64,000 nt of DNA from assembly GCF_003570705.1 (NCBI RefSeq), contig NZ_QWVT01000002.1, positions 1-64,000 on the forward strand, given 5' to 3'. The notes beneath the pieces are model-generated. The model did not search any database and had not been told where the DNA came from. It saw nothing but the letters and a program-made list of their open reading frames with translations. Made by a program: the position numbers and the translations under genes. The stretch's first letter is position 1. Each line of letters begins with the position of its first letter. This document shows, one piece after another, positions 1-8,318 of this stretch. The DNA is from Mesobacillus zeae. GTDB taxonomy: Bacteria > Bacillota > Bacilli > Bacillales > Cytobacillaceae.

Positions 1-121
1 CTCATAAAATAAAACGTTGGCTGATGTACTTCCGTTAGGAAGTCATCATAAAATATTGTTTGTTGACGCTTGTTTGTTTAGTTTTCAAAGAGCAATTTAG
101 TTAGCTTGCCGCCGAAGCGAC
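1..121 (-). promoter_or_regulatory. Leader of a leftward rRNA operon, with boxA-like element
   Basis: Read on the minus strand, 94-80 gives TGCTCTTTGAAAACT, the boxA-type antitermination sequence found ahead of Bacillus 16S rRNA genes. It is followed by the AAACAAACAAGCGTCAAC-type leader text familiar from the same place. The 16S gene itself would begin to the left of base 1. The call rests on this motif and on the two promoters just upstream. Confidence 0.7.
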
Positions 122-127
122 TTTATT

Positions 128-156
128 AATATAGCACACCGAGTTACTGAAGTAAA
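128..156 (-). promoter_or_regulatory. rRNA promoter P2 (sigma-A)
   Basis: On the minus strand there is a -35 TTTACT (156-151), a 17-nt spacer and a -10 TATATT (133-128). It sits directly upstream of the boxA-like leader, as P2 does in Bacillus rrn operons. Confidence 0.65.
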
Positions 157-225
157 GACTTTTTTTATTTTTTTATTTCAAAAGTTTTATTCATGACGGC
201 ATGTCTTTTTGCTGAAGCGATATTA

Positions 226-254
226 ACTATAACATGATTGAAACATGTTTGCAA
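226..254 (-). promoter_or_regulatory. rRNA promoter P1 (sigma-A)
   Basis: On the minus strand there is a -35 TTGCAA (254-249), a 17-nt spacer and a -10 TATAGT (231-226). It lies 98 bp upstream of the P2 candidate, close to the spacing of tandem rrn promoters in B. subtilis. Confidence 0.6.
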
Positions 255-535
255 TATACTTTTTTCAATTGAAATATCCCTTTTGTTTCAGGCAAACACA
301 GCTCCGGAATGAGACCCAGCTAACATTTGACGTTTAAAAGCGATCTTCAACGGATATATAAAATTGCTCCGGGGTATTTAACAGCAGCATGTTTTGTTCT
401 TCTCGCTTGTGATAAATACTCATTCCAAAACATATTTTCATATAGAAAGTAATCGCACGAGAATATTAATGCTTACCGTTTGTCTAAGCAGCCCTCCTGT
501 TTCTTAAAATACTTTTTTCCTTAAGGGTGTGGAAT

Positions 536-1234
536 ATGGCTATCCATGTTATTGATGCAGAAATTTTATTAAGACTCGGACTATCAGCATTTCTGGGCCT
601 CGTTATCGGACTTGAACGGGAACTAAAGCGTAAGCCTGTCGGATTAAAGACAAGTCTTGTTATTTCTATAGTAAGTTGCCTATTAACAATAGTATCAAGC
701 GAATCCGCTTATATGTTTCCAGGAGATGGCGATGTCAACATCACTATGGACCCCCTCCGTCTCGCCGCCCAAATCGTTTCAGGAATAGGTTTTCTTGGTG
801 CAGGTGTCATACTGCGCAGAGGAAATGATACGATATCAGGGCTTACTACAGCTGCCATGATTTGGGGCGCAGCAGGAATAGGGATTGCCGTTGGCGCAGG
901 ATTCTATATGGAGGCAATTGCCGGAGTTGCCTTATTGATTTTCAGCGTTGAATTCATGCCTTTCTTAATGGGACTCGTAGGGCCAAAACAGCTTCGCGAA
1001 AAGGAAATCATGCTTGAATTTAGAGTCAGGAGCAAAGGAAGCATTGCTGATATTCTTTCATTGATAAAGAAAGAAAAAATTTCCCTTAAAAATGTACGCA
1101 TTAAAGATCTTGCGGAAGGTGACCAGCAAATCCAACTGGTCGTTACGGTAGACATCCGAAGGAAAACAACAGATGTTTACCAGACGGTATCATTGATTGA
1201 AGGGATAGAAAGGGTGGAAATCCAGAGCCTTTAA
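536..1234 (+). CDS. MgtC/SapB family membrane protein
   Basis: A protein of about 232 residues with an N-terminal block of hydrophobic segments (residues 1-145) and a soluble C-terminal ACT-like domain. It carries the MgtC signature region LGLVIGLERELKRKPVGLKT near the N-terminus and a GFLGAG motif in the third hydrophobic segment. Members of this family are linked to Mg2+ homeostasis and to modulation of membrane ATPases or transporters; the substrate here is unknown. An upstream GTG at 527 is also in frame, but AAGGGTG at 523-529 lies the right distance before the ATG at 536, so I chose 536. It is a monocistronic gene divergent from the rRNA operon, and no magnesium riboswitch was recognised upstream. 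Confidence 0.85.
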   Translation: MAIHVIDAEILLRLGLSAFLGLVIGLERELKRKPVGLKTSLVISIVSCLLTIVSSESAYMFPGDGDVNITMDPLRLAAQIVSGIGFLGAGVILRRGNDTISGLTTAAMIWGAAGIGIAVGAGFYMEAIAGVALLIFSVEFMPFLMGLVGPKQLREKEIMLEFRVRSKGSIADILSLIKKEKISLKNVRIKDLAEGDQQIQLVVTVDIRRKTTDVYQTVSLIEGIERVEIQSL

Positions 1235-1311
1235 GCGATCCAGCCAACATGGCTACATTAGGACATCCTGCAATCCGCTATCATTAACCAGAAAAAAATT
1301 TCAATTTCCTC

Positions 1312-1340
1312 TTGCACACAAACAATTTAGCGGCTATAAT
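1312..1340 (+). promoter_or_regulatory. Sigma-A promoter of tRNA-Ala
   Basis: TTGCAC (1312-1317), a 17-nt spacer and TATAAT (1335-1340). The first tRNA base is 30 nt downstream of the -10 box. Confidence 0.75.
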
Positions 1341-1368
1341 CTTTCTTGTACCTGATAGCGATTCAGTA

Positions 1369-1442
<74 letters not shown>

Positions 1443-1445
1443 TCG

Positions 1446-1474
1446 AAAAACCTTGCGATTGCGCAAGGTTTTTT
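1446..1474 (+). terminator. Terminator of tRNA-Ala
   Basis: Stem CCTTGCG/CGCAAGG (1451-1457 with 1462-1468), flanked by AAAA and TTTTTT. Confidence 0.85.
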
Positions 1475-1493
1475 ATTGTGCTTTAATCTTGAA

Positions 1494-1519
1494 GCCAGCC
1501 GTTTCCGGCTGGCTTTTTT
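1494..1519 (+). terminator. Second terminator after tRNA-Ala
   Basis: Stem GCCAGCC/GGCTGGC followed by TTTTTT, 20 nt after the first terminator. Confidence 0.75.
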
Positions 1520-1540
1520 CTTGGTATTCCCTAAAAACCA

Positions 1541-1572
1541 CAAAATAAAAACAGACCCCGAAGGATCTGTTT
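1541..1572 (-). terminator. Terminator of the cold-shock gene
   Basis: On the minus strand, AACAGATCC-TTCG-GGGTCTGTT is followed by a U-rich tract. This is a UUCG-type tetraloop hairpin 21 nt past the stop codon. Confidence 0.8.
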
Positions 1573-1592
1573 GAAAGTTGTAAAGTTAGTTA

Positions 1593-1793
1593 TTACAGTT
1601 TTACAACGTTGGCTGCTTGTGGTCCACGAGCGCCTTGCTCAACGTCAAATGATACTTCTTGACCTTCGTCAAGAGATTTGAAGCCTTCACCTTGAATAGC
1701 TGAGAAATGAACGAATACGTCTTCTCCGCCTTCACGCTCGATGAAGCCGAAGCCTTTTTCTGCGTTAAACCATTTTACTTTACCATTTTCCAT
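1593..1793 (-). CDS. cspD: Cold-shock protein, CspD/CspB type
   Basis: A 66-residue single cold-shock domain that binds single-stranded nucleic acid and acts as an RNA chaperone. RNP1 (KGFGFI, residues 13-18) and RNP2 (VFVHF, residues 26-30) are intact, and the C-terminus [11 protein letters not shown] is typical of Bacillus Csp proteins. The N-terminal [10 protein letters not shown] is closer to CspD than to CspB of B. subtilis. The gene is monocistronic with its own terminator. Its untranslated leader lies in 1794-2000, which is long enough for the temperature-responsive leaders usual for csp genes, but I could not assign a specific cold box. Confidence 0.95.
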   Translation of the reverse strand: MENGKVKWFNAEKGFGFIEREGGEDVFVHFSAIQGEGFKSLDEGQEVSFDVEQGARGPQAANVVKL

Positions 1794-2125
1794 GTTTGTT
1801 GCCTCCCAGTGTGCTATTCACACATTTGTTACTATTCTTGCTCTCAGTGATATATTCAGGTGAACTATCCATAACGAACAAAAATAATTCTTTTTTAGAA
1901 TAACAGAACTTGAAAGAATAGGCAAGTATCCTGAGTTATTTTTTCTTATTTTTGGTTGAAATAGTACATTGTTCCCGGCAAAAACTGATGAGCTGGCCAT
2001 ACCAGAAACATTGCCAATAGTTCCCTGACAAAGCTTTTTATTTCACGTCCCGAAATATCGCTGTTAAAATGATGATGTTGAAAATGGCACAAAGAATAGA
2101 ATTCTGCAGGAAAGAAGATGAAAAA
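1794..2125. other. Intergenic region between cspD and the monooxygenase
   Basis: This holds the divergent upstream regions of the csp gene (leftward) and the flavin monooxygenase (rightward). The reading frame of the latter is open from 2069, but no convincing ribosome binding site precedes that ATG. I see no RNA gene or repeat here. Confidence 0.4.
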
Positions 2126-3163
2126 ATGTTAGGCACTTCTTATATAAATAGTTACGGAAAGAAGCTTAGGGATATTCCCCTCTCCGTCCTAGACCTTTCC
2201 CCCATTATTTCTGGCGGTACCGCTGCTCAATCATTAATGAACACAGTTGACCTTGCCAGACATGCGGAAAAAATGGGGTATCACAGATATTGGCTGGCTG
2301 AGCATCATAATATGCCAGGGATCGCAAGTTCGGCGACTTCAGTTGTTATCGGACATGTTGCATCAGGAACTTCAACGATCAGAGTGGGTTCGGGCGGAAT
2401 TATGCTCCCAAACCACGCACCGCTTGTTATCGTAGAGCAATTCGGCACACTCGAGTCATTATTCCCCGGACGAATTGATCTTGGGTTGGGCCGAGCCCCC
2501 GGTACGGACCAGTTAACAGCTTTTGCTCTCAGGAGAGAACGGAGGAGCGACGGCCAGGATTTTCCGGAACAGCTCAATGAACTTCGAGGGTATTTCAACC
2601 CAATCTCCAAGGAAGAAAAGCCACGCGTAAGGGCTATTCCAGGAGAAGGCCTTAGCGTTCCTGTCTGGCTTCTGGGATCGAGCGGTTTCAGTGCCCGGCT
2701 CGCAGGGGAACTCGGCCTTCCATTTTCCTTCGCCAGCCACTTTTCCCCTGAAAACACTTTGCCAGCTTTGGACATATACCGCCGGAGCTTTAAACCATCA
2801 GATGTATTAAAAGAACCATATGCAATGGTTGGACTTAACGTGATCGCTGCAGATATTGCCGATGAAGCAAAAAGGCTTGCAACTTCGATGCAGCAGCAAT
2901 TCCTGAATTTAATTAGGAATAACCCAGGACCTTTACAGCCACCTGTCGACGATATGGACGCGCTTTGGACAGACTATGAGAAAGAAATTTTATTAAATCA
3001 GCTCAGCTCCTCGATCATTGGGGATTCTGATCGTATAAGGAAGCAGTTGCAATCATTTTTAGACAAAACACAGGCGAACGAAATAATTATCAATGCCCAA
3101 ATTTATGATCATCAGGCAAGGCTCCGCTCCTATGAAATAGTTTCAGAAATAGCAGCACTCTAA
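2126..3163 (+). CDS. LLM-class flavin-dependent oxidoreductase (luciferase-like monooxygenase)
   Basis: A protein of about 345 residues of the bacterial luciferase/F420-like TIM-barrel superfamily, in the YceB/YtmO-like single-component group. Group features are the start [10 protein letters not shown], the stretch [16 protein letters not shown], and [21 protein letters not shown], which contributes to the flavin site. Such enzymes use reduced FMN and O2; the substrate cannot be predicted. An upstream in-frame ATG at 2069 would add 19 residues that do not resemble the family, while GGAAAG at 2109-2114 precedes the ATG at 2126, so the later start is preferred. The gene is monocistronic with a terminator at 3188-3213. 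Confidence 0.85.
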   Translation: MLGTSYINSYGKKLRDIPLSVLDLSPIISGGTAAQSLMNTVDLARHAEKMGYHRYWLAEHHNMPGIASSATSVVIGHVASGTSTIRVGSGGIMLPNHAPLVIVEQFGTLESLFPGRIDLGLGRAPGTDQLTAFALRRERRSDGQDFPEQLNELRGYFNPISKEEKPRVRAIPGEGLSVPVWLLGSSGFSARLAGELGLPFSFASHFSPENTLPALDIYRRSFKPSDVLKEPYAMVGLNVIAADIADEAKRLATSMQQQFLNLIRNNPGPLQPPVDDMDALWTDYEKEILLNQLSSSIIGDSDRIRKQLQSFLDKTQANEIIINAQIYDHQARLRSYEIVSEIAAL

Positions 3164-3187
3164 AAGAATATCCCTATCCACTGACTT

Positions 3188-3213
3188 AAACGGGCATTCA
3201 GCCCGTTTTTTTT
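3188..3213 (+). terminator. Terminator of the LLM oxidoreductase gene
   Basis: AAACGGGC-ATTCA-GCCCG followed by eight T. Confidence 0.85.
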
Positions 3214-3393
3214 AAATGATAGTAAATAGTTCTATCTGTCCCCCAGGTTTTGCAACAACTTTTTTTGGGTATTTATTACAGATGTTCTTTCACTTTACTT
3301 TTACTCATGGTGTTTGCTGGATATATTAAAAATAGGCTTTTGTTCTCTTCATTAGATACAGATGCAGCCAAAACAAAGAAAGTGAGGAATCCG

Positions 3394-4530
3394 ATGAGGT
3401 ATTTGGTGATCCTGATGTCCTGTTTATTCCTTTATATTTCCTGGCCGGCAATAGACGATCGAATTTCTGCAGTCAAAGATTCATTTACCGGCAGCTTGTC
3501 CTCCAGCAGCGAAAATCAGGAGAAGAATTACAGCCTTTCTCTTAACTCAATCATCGGCGGATTTGAAAGTTTACAGCAAGAACTCAATACCGCACTCGGG
3601 AAATATACGGGCAAACAGCCTAAGGGAGTTTCGGAAAAAATCAAGAAACCTGACCTTGGCATTCCCGCAGATCAGGTTCTATCCGTTCATAATATAGAAA
3701 TTGGCGACTCAAAAAAAGATACCGAACAGCAGCTGGGTATTGCTAAACGAAGCAGCTACAATGAATACGGAGTACACTGGAACACCTACCATCAAAATTA
3801 TCAAAACTTTACAATGGCGGCATATGACGAAAACGGCATTGTAGAAGGCCTATATTCAAACCAGGATTTAATTTCTTCCAGACTGGGCATCAAACATGGC
3901 ATTTCTCGCGAGAAAGTATTAGACCAACTGGGTGAACCTCTCACGAAAATCCACAAAAGGATGACTTTCTACAAACTTCCGGCTGACAGGGACTACGACC
4001 TGTTTCATATAGATGGAACCTATATCACGATTTTTTACGACAAGCATGAAGGGGATGCCGTCACATCTATCCAAATCATCAGCGAAAGGCTTGAAAATAA
4101 AAAACAGGACTATTATTCAGAAGCCAATGACCAACTAAAGGAAGGTTTTGAATATCAGCTGTTTGATTTGACAAATGCCGAAAGGGCTGAAAAAAACCTT
4201 CCCATCCTCTCCTGGGATGAACACATTAGGGAAACAGCGCGAAATCACAGCAAAGATATGGCCGAAAACAATTATTTCAGCCACACCAACCTTGAAGGAC
4301 AATCTCCGTTTGACCGAATGGCGGAGGATGATATCAAATTTTCAGTAGCGGGGGAAAACCTTGCCTATGGGCAAAACAGCTCTGTTTTTGCCCATGAAGG
4401 ACTGATGAATTCGCTTGGTCATAGGAAAAACATACTGCAGCCTGACTACCGTTTGCTTGGAATAGGTGTTGCGTTTAACAATAAATCCCAGCCTTATTAC
4501 ACTGAAAATTATTATTCCAAAAGATATTAA
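3394..4530 (+). CDS. ylbC: Secreted CAP-domain protein, YlbC-like
   Basis: A 378-residue protein with an N-terminal hydrophobic signal or anchor (residues 1-20), a central CAP-associated domain (about 90-240) and a C-terminal CAP/SCP domain (about 255-375). The CAP domain contains the LTNAERAEKNLPIL entry motif, HSKDMAENNYFSH and the second motif GHRKNIL. CAP proteins are extracellular; the Bacillus members have no proven enzymatic activity and are often tied to the cell envelope or sporulation. The frame is open from 3250, but GTGAGG at 3380-3385 supports the ATG at 3394, and only that start puts the signal peptide at the N-terminus. The stop codon overlaps the convergent nrdG gene by 4 bp. 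Confidence 0.85.
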   Translation: MRYLVILMSCLFLYISWPAIDDRISAVKDSFTGSLSSSSENQEKNYSLSLNSIIGGFESLQQELNTALGKYTGKQPKGVSEKIKKPDLGIPADQVLSVHNIEIGDSKKDTEQQLGIAKRSSYNEYGVHWNTYHQNYQNFTMAAYDENGIVEGLYSNQDLISSRLGIKHGISREKVLDQLGEPLTKIHKRMTFYKLPADRDYDLFHIDGTYITIFYDKHEGDAVTSIQIISERLENKKQDYYSEANDQLKEGFEYQLFDLTNAERAEKNLPILSWDEHIRETARNHSKDMAENNYFSHTNLEGQSPFDRMAEDDIKFSVAGENLAYGQNSSVFAHEGLMNSLGHRKNILQPDYRLLGIGVAFNNKSQPYYTENYYSKRY

Positions 4531-5048
4531 TGCTCATCCCATAAAATCACGGTTGATTCATTCATGCTTTTCTGGACGTCTATGAGCCGCTGATTGCGGC
4601 TCCCTTTAAATTTCAAGGTCAAATCGCGTTCCGCTTCTCGGAAGCGTCCATCCACCAGGACATCTATATATTCTAAAGTGCTTTTAAACAGAGGCCGCTT
4701 TTGAATTTCTTCAAAAGTATAACCTGTATAGCACCAAATCCTTTTCCCTGCTTTTTTCAGCATTTTAGCAAGGTTCATAATACCGGTCCCCTGATAAAAC
4801 GGATCTCCCCCGCTAAATGTCACATCACACAGCTCGTTGCCAACTGCTTCCCGATACAGCGATTCAACATCCCATTCATCTCCATATTCCGGATTCCAGG
4901 ACTCAGGGTTATGGCATCCCTTACAGCGGTGGGCACAGCCGGAAAAAAAGAAAACTGTGCGCAGTCCTGGCCCATCCACAATGCTGTCATGGACAATGTT
5001 CACTACTCTCAGCTTATTCTTTCCATAATCCTGGTTCCTCATCGCCAT
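4527..5048 (-). CDS. nrdG: Anaerobic ribonucleotide reductase activating enzyme NrdG
   Basis: A 173-residue radical-SAM activase that installs the glycyl radical on NrdD. The 4Fe-4S motif CxxxCxxC is present as CAHRCKGC (residues 38-45), followed by HNPESW. The SAM-binding TFSGGDP motif is at about 78-84. Downstream of nrdD with a 43-nt gap, it forms a two-gene operon for dNTP synthesis without oxygen. AAAAGGAG precedes two closely spaced ATGs (5048 and 5042) and either could be used. Confidence 0.93.
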   Translation of the reverse strand: MAMRNQDYGKNKLRVVNIVHDSIVDGPGLRTVFFFSGCAHRCKGCHNPESWNPEYGDEWDVESLYREAVGNELCDVTFSGGDPFYQGTGIMNLAKMLKKAGKRIWCYTGYTFEEIQKRPLFKSTLEYIDVLVDGRFREAERDLTLKFKGSRNQRLIDVQKSMNESTVILWDEH

Positions 5049-5091
5049 CTTCTCCTTTTAGCGTTCACAGGAAATTTCAAAGCCCTCACCG

Positions 5092-6936
5092 CTAGATGTG
5101 CGTTCTTCTTTCCTTCTCTTCGGCTCTTTTACTGCTGTTCCATCGGTTTAAACTCCCGACTAAATAACCTGTAATCCTCCGAATCCGTTCAATTTTGGAT
5201 TCATCCTTGTTGCCGCAGGACGGGCACTCATTGTCGATAATACCCTGATGCCCGCATACCATACAGCCATCAACTGGATGGTTGATGCTTCCATAACCTA
5301 TTCCGTACTTTTGCATCGCCCGAAGAATTGAATCAAGCGCATCAATATTTTTGTTTGTATCTCCGTCAAGCTCGATATATGTAATATGTCCGGCATTAGT
5401 TAGTTCATGGTATGGAGCTTCTATTTTTATTTTATCCACTGCTTTAATAGGATAGTAAACCGGTACATGGAATGAATTTGTGAAATACTCCCTGTCGGTA
5501 ACTCCTTTGATGATTCCATGTCTGCTTCTGGTGAGTCGCAGCGCTTTCCCGGCAAACGATTCAGCTGGGGTCGCCAGAAGACTGTAGTTCATACCATATT
5601 CCGTTGTTGCCCGATCCATTTTCTCCCGCATAAAACGGACGATATCGATACCAAGATTTCTTGAATCTAGACTTTCCCCATGATGCATCCCCGTGAGTGC
5701 TGAAAGTGCTTCTGCCAAACCAACAAACCCAACAGACAATGTCCCTTGTTTCAGTATTTCTCCAAGCTTATCATGCGGATTTAATGTTTCACCATTCCAC
5801 CACGCACCCTGGCCATAGAGAAACTTAAAGTGGGATGCCGTTTTTTGGGATTGATACAAAAACCGTTCATAAAGCTGCCTGACAGCCAAATCGGTATAAT
5901 ATCCAAGCTGTTCAAAGAAGCTGTTTATATCTCTTGCTTCAATAGCCAGTAATGGCAAGTTAATTGTGGTAAAAGAAAGGTTGCCTCTGCCTACGGGTGT
6001 TTCCTTCCCGTTCACATTGGATATCGTCCTGGTCCTGCACCCCATTGTGGCAATTTCACTTTCGGGCGAACCATCATAATAGGCAAGATTGAATGGTGCA
6101 TCAATGAACACGTAGTTTGGAAACAAACGCCTTGAAGTCGTCTCAAGAGACAGTCGGTAAAGATCATAATTGGGGTCTCCTTCATTAAAATTCACCCCAT
6201 TTTTCACCTTGAATACTATAATCGGAAAAATTGGTGTTTCTCCAGCTCCTAAGCCCTTTTGAGTCGCAAGGAGGAGATTCCTTGTGACCATCCTTCCTTC
6301 CATTGAAGTGTCGGTCCCCAAATTGACTGAAATGAACGGGACTTGCCCGCCGCCGCGCGAATGCATGGAATTGCTGTTATGGACAAAAGCTTCACATGCC
6401 TGAAATACATCTCTTTCTGTCAATTTCCACGCCTTTTCCTCAATGGTTTCATCCTCGGTACTAGGCAAAAAATCTGTAAGCATCCTTTTATTTTGGTTGA
6501 ATGACTTCTGGACATATGGGGCAAGGTCATAATCAAAAGCAGGAATAGACTGACCCCCATGCTGATTGTTCTGGTTCGACTGGAATATAATGCTTGTCAA
6601 TGCCATGGCACTCATTATGCTGTTAGGCTCCCGCATATGGCCATGTCCTGTATTAAATCCACCCTTTAAAATTTTGCTCAATGGCAGCTGTGTGCAAGTC
6701 GTTGTGCCACTTGCATAGAAATCAAGGTCATGAATGTGTATATATCCGTTACTGTATGCTGTTTTTACTTCGTCTGACAAGAGATGATCAACTGTATAGG
6801 CTTTCGTGGATGCTGATGCAAACAGCAGCATCATTCCCATCGGTGACAGCCCGTCTACATTCGCATTTTCCTGGACGACATCCTGATTACTGCTTTCCAC
6901 GATTTCTCTGAATCGTTCGTACAAAGCATTTTCCAT
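5092..6936 (-). CDS. nrdD: Anaerobic ribonucleoside-triphosphate reductase NrdD
   Basis: A 614-residue class III ribonucleotide reductase, the glycyl-radical enzyme that reduces NTPs to dNTPs anaerobically. Visible features are the IHIHDLDFY segment near residue 70, catalytic cysteine segments, a C-terminal zinc knuckle (CMVCG...CPSCG, about 556-575) and the glycyl-radical motif RRITGYL near 590. The catalytic domain starts within about 30 residues of the N-terminus, so the N-terminal ATP-cone found in many NrdD proteins is absent; dATP feedback should therefore differ from cone-bearing enzymes. AGGGGGA precedes the ATG. Confidence 0.95.
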   Translation of the reverse strand: MENALYERFREIVESSNQDVVQENANVDGLSPMGMMLLFASASTKAYTVDHLLSDEVKTAYSNGYIHIHDLDFYASGTTTCTQLPLSKILKGGFNTGHGHMREPNSIMSAMALTSIIFQSNQNNQHGGQSIPAFDYDLAPYVQKSFNQNKRMLTDFLPSTEDETIEEKAWKLTERDVFQACEAFVHNSNSMHSRGGGQVPFISVNLGTDTSMEGRMVTRNLLLATQKGLGAGETPIFPIIVFKVKNGVNFNEGDPNYDLYRLSLETTSRRLFPNYVFIDAPFNLAYYDGSPESEIATMGCRTRTISNVNGKETPVGRGNLSFTTINLPLLAIEARDINSFFEQLGYYTDLAVRQLYERFLYQSQKTASHFKFLYGQGAWWNGETLNPHDKLGEILKQGTLSVGFVGLAEALSALTGMHHGESLDSRNLGIDIVRFMREKMDRATTEYGMNYSLLATPAESFAGKALRLTRSRHGIIKGVTDREYFTNSFHVPVYYPIKAVDKIKIEAPYHELTNAGHITYIELDGDTNKNIDALDSILRAMQKYGIGYGSINHPVDGCMVCGHQGIIDNECPSCGNKDESKIERIRRITGYLVGSLNRWNSSKRAEEKERRTHI

Positions 6937-6956
6937 TCTTTATCCCCCTACCATTT

Positions 6957-7003
6957 ACCACATATTGTATGTATAATCATCATTTTACCACGATATATAG
7001 TAA
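6957..7003 (-). promoter_or_regulatory. Possible pair of NrdR boxes upstream of nrdDG
   Basis: CCACGATATATAGTAA (6988-7003) agrees with the NrdR consensus ACACWATATATWGTGT at about 12 of 16 positions. A weaker related element, CCACATATTGTATGTA (6958-6973), lies 30 bp away, near the two-to-three-helical-turn spacing of paired NrdR boxes. NrdR is the usual repressor of nrd operons. The assignment is from motif resemblance only. Confidence 0.4.
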
Positions 7004-7092
7004 GCGAATAAAAAAAATCCGTCCAAAAAGTGAACGGAAATGGAATATTATTGAAGCGTTAGCGTTGCTATTATCAAGCAGCACATTTTAGA

Positions 7093-7878
7093 CTATGATA
7101 TTTTTGACTTTTTAACCTGACCCTCTGCATTTTTATCATTTGATAGGAACCAGCCTGCCGCAGCAATCCCGATCAAGACAACATAAAAGCCAATTTTCCA
7201 TCCTGTCGAATGGGCGAATTCCTCGCTTAAAACACCGAGTGCCGGATGTGAAAGTGTATAAACAGCAAGCTTGACCCCGACCCAGCCGACGATTGCAAAG
7301 GCCGCAATCTCAAGTCCAGGCCTGCTTTCAAGCAGCTTAACGAACATATTCGCTGCAAAACGCATGATAATCAATCCAATCATACCTCCGGCAAAAATGA
7401 CGAGGAATTTCCCGCCGTCAAGACCTCCAATTTGCGGAAGCGGTGTATCTGGCAGCATAACAGCCATAGCGACAGCCGCAAGAATCGAATCAACCGCAAA
7501 GGCGATATCGGCAACCTCTACTTTAAGCACTGTAATCCAGAAGCCCGCTGGCTTCTTTTTAGTATTTTTCGGCTTTTCTTCAGCTTCCCCTTTAATAAGC
7601 TTACGGATAATGTGGTTCAGTGACATAAACAGGAGATAGAGCGCTCCAATCGCCTGAACTTGCCATACATCAACAAGGAAAGATATAGCGAACAAAGAGG
7701 CAAAACGAAATATAAATGCTCCAGCCAATCCATAAAACAATGCTTTCTTTCTCTTTTCCTCCGGAAGGTCTTTAACCATAATCGCCAGCACAAGGGCGTT
7801 ATCGGCCGCCAGGAGTCCTTCAAGTGCAACCAGGACCAGAAGCACCCAACCATATTCAAGTAACAATGATACATCCAT
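7093..7878 (-). CDS. TerC-family membrane protein (YkoY/YceF type), manganese-linked
   Basis: A 261-residue integral membrane protein with about seven hydrophobic segments and the family landmarks ALEGLLAADNALVLAIMV (residues 19-36) and VEVADIAFAVDSILAAVA (about 120-137), whose acidic residues are thought to bind metal. B. subtilis YkoY (MeeY) and YceF (MeeF) are implicated in Mn2+ export and in metallation of secreted enzymes. Assignment to the Mn2+ group is strongly supported by the yybP-ykoY riboswitch in its leader. The C-terminus is a charged cytoplasmic tail. The gene is monocistronic. Confidence 0.9.
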   Translation of the reverse strand: MDVSLLLEYGWVLLVLVALEGLLAADNALVLAIMVKDLPEEKRKKALFYGLAGAFIFRFASLFAISFLVDVWQVQAIGALYLLFMSLNHIIRKLIKGEAEEKPKNTKKKPAGFWITVLKVEVADIAFAVDSILAAVAMAVMLPDTPLPQIGGLDGGKFLVIFAGGMIGLIIMRFAANMFVKLLESRPGLEIAAFAIVGWVGVKLAVYTLSHPALGVLSEEFAHSTGWKIGFYVVLIGIAAAGWFLSNDKNAEGQVKKSKIS

Positions 7879-8026
7879 GCAAATTTCCTCCTCTAAATAT
7901 TAGTTCTTTTTCTGGCCCTTACAAGAAAGGCAAACCTTTTGCAGAGCCCTAACAGCAGGCTAGCCGCTAGAGCTGGACAGTTGTCAAAGTATCTTTTCAC
8001 CGATTACCTGCCATTAGGATAACCAA

Positions 8027-8180
8027 ATAAAAAGGCCTTTACCGACGGGCGGTAAAGGCCAAAAAGCATACAAAAAGACCATTACCGTTAAGTAAAGGTC
8101 TTGCTAACAACATAAGTTGCCAATAAAGCCGGGGACACGTCCCGTAATGACGACTTTATTGTACAGCTACTCCCCTTTAA
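8027..8180 (-). ncRNA. yybP-ykoY manganese riboswitch with terminator
   Basis: On the minus strand, AAAGGGGAGTAGC (from about 8178) opens the aptamer. It is followed by GTCGTCATTACGGG, the CCCCGGC stretch and the closing AGCAAGACCTTT, whose CCTTT pairs with the initial AAAGG to make P1. These are the conserved parts of the yybP-ykoY class. Downstream lies an expression platform ending in the intrinsic terminator GGCCTTTACC/GGTAAAGGCC plus a U tract (8060-8027). Mn2+ binding in this class usually turns expression on. The TerC gene starts about 150 nt further on. Confidence 0.9.
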
Positions 8181-8200
8181 GGAACTATTCAGTTACTACT

Positions 8201-8229
8201 AACATAAAATATTTTTCGTGCAATGTCAA
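8201..8229 (-). promoter_or_regulatory. Sigma-A promoter of the riboswitch transcript
   Basis: On the minus strand, TTGACA (8229-8224), a 17-nt spacer and TATGTT (8206-8201). It is placed correctly to start transcription just before the aptamer. Confidence 0.7.
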
Positions 8230-8318
8230 CAAAAAACATTGCTGTTAATATCCATTATATCGTGAATAACCGTTTTTGACAGCATAAAATAAAAATTGGA
8301 ACAAATGAGAATATAAAC

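Noticed and set aside
1-120. Minus-strand leader text as a 16S-23S spacer
   Set aside because: Tandem promoters lie directly upstream, so it is the start of the operon, not an internal spacer.
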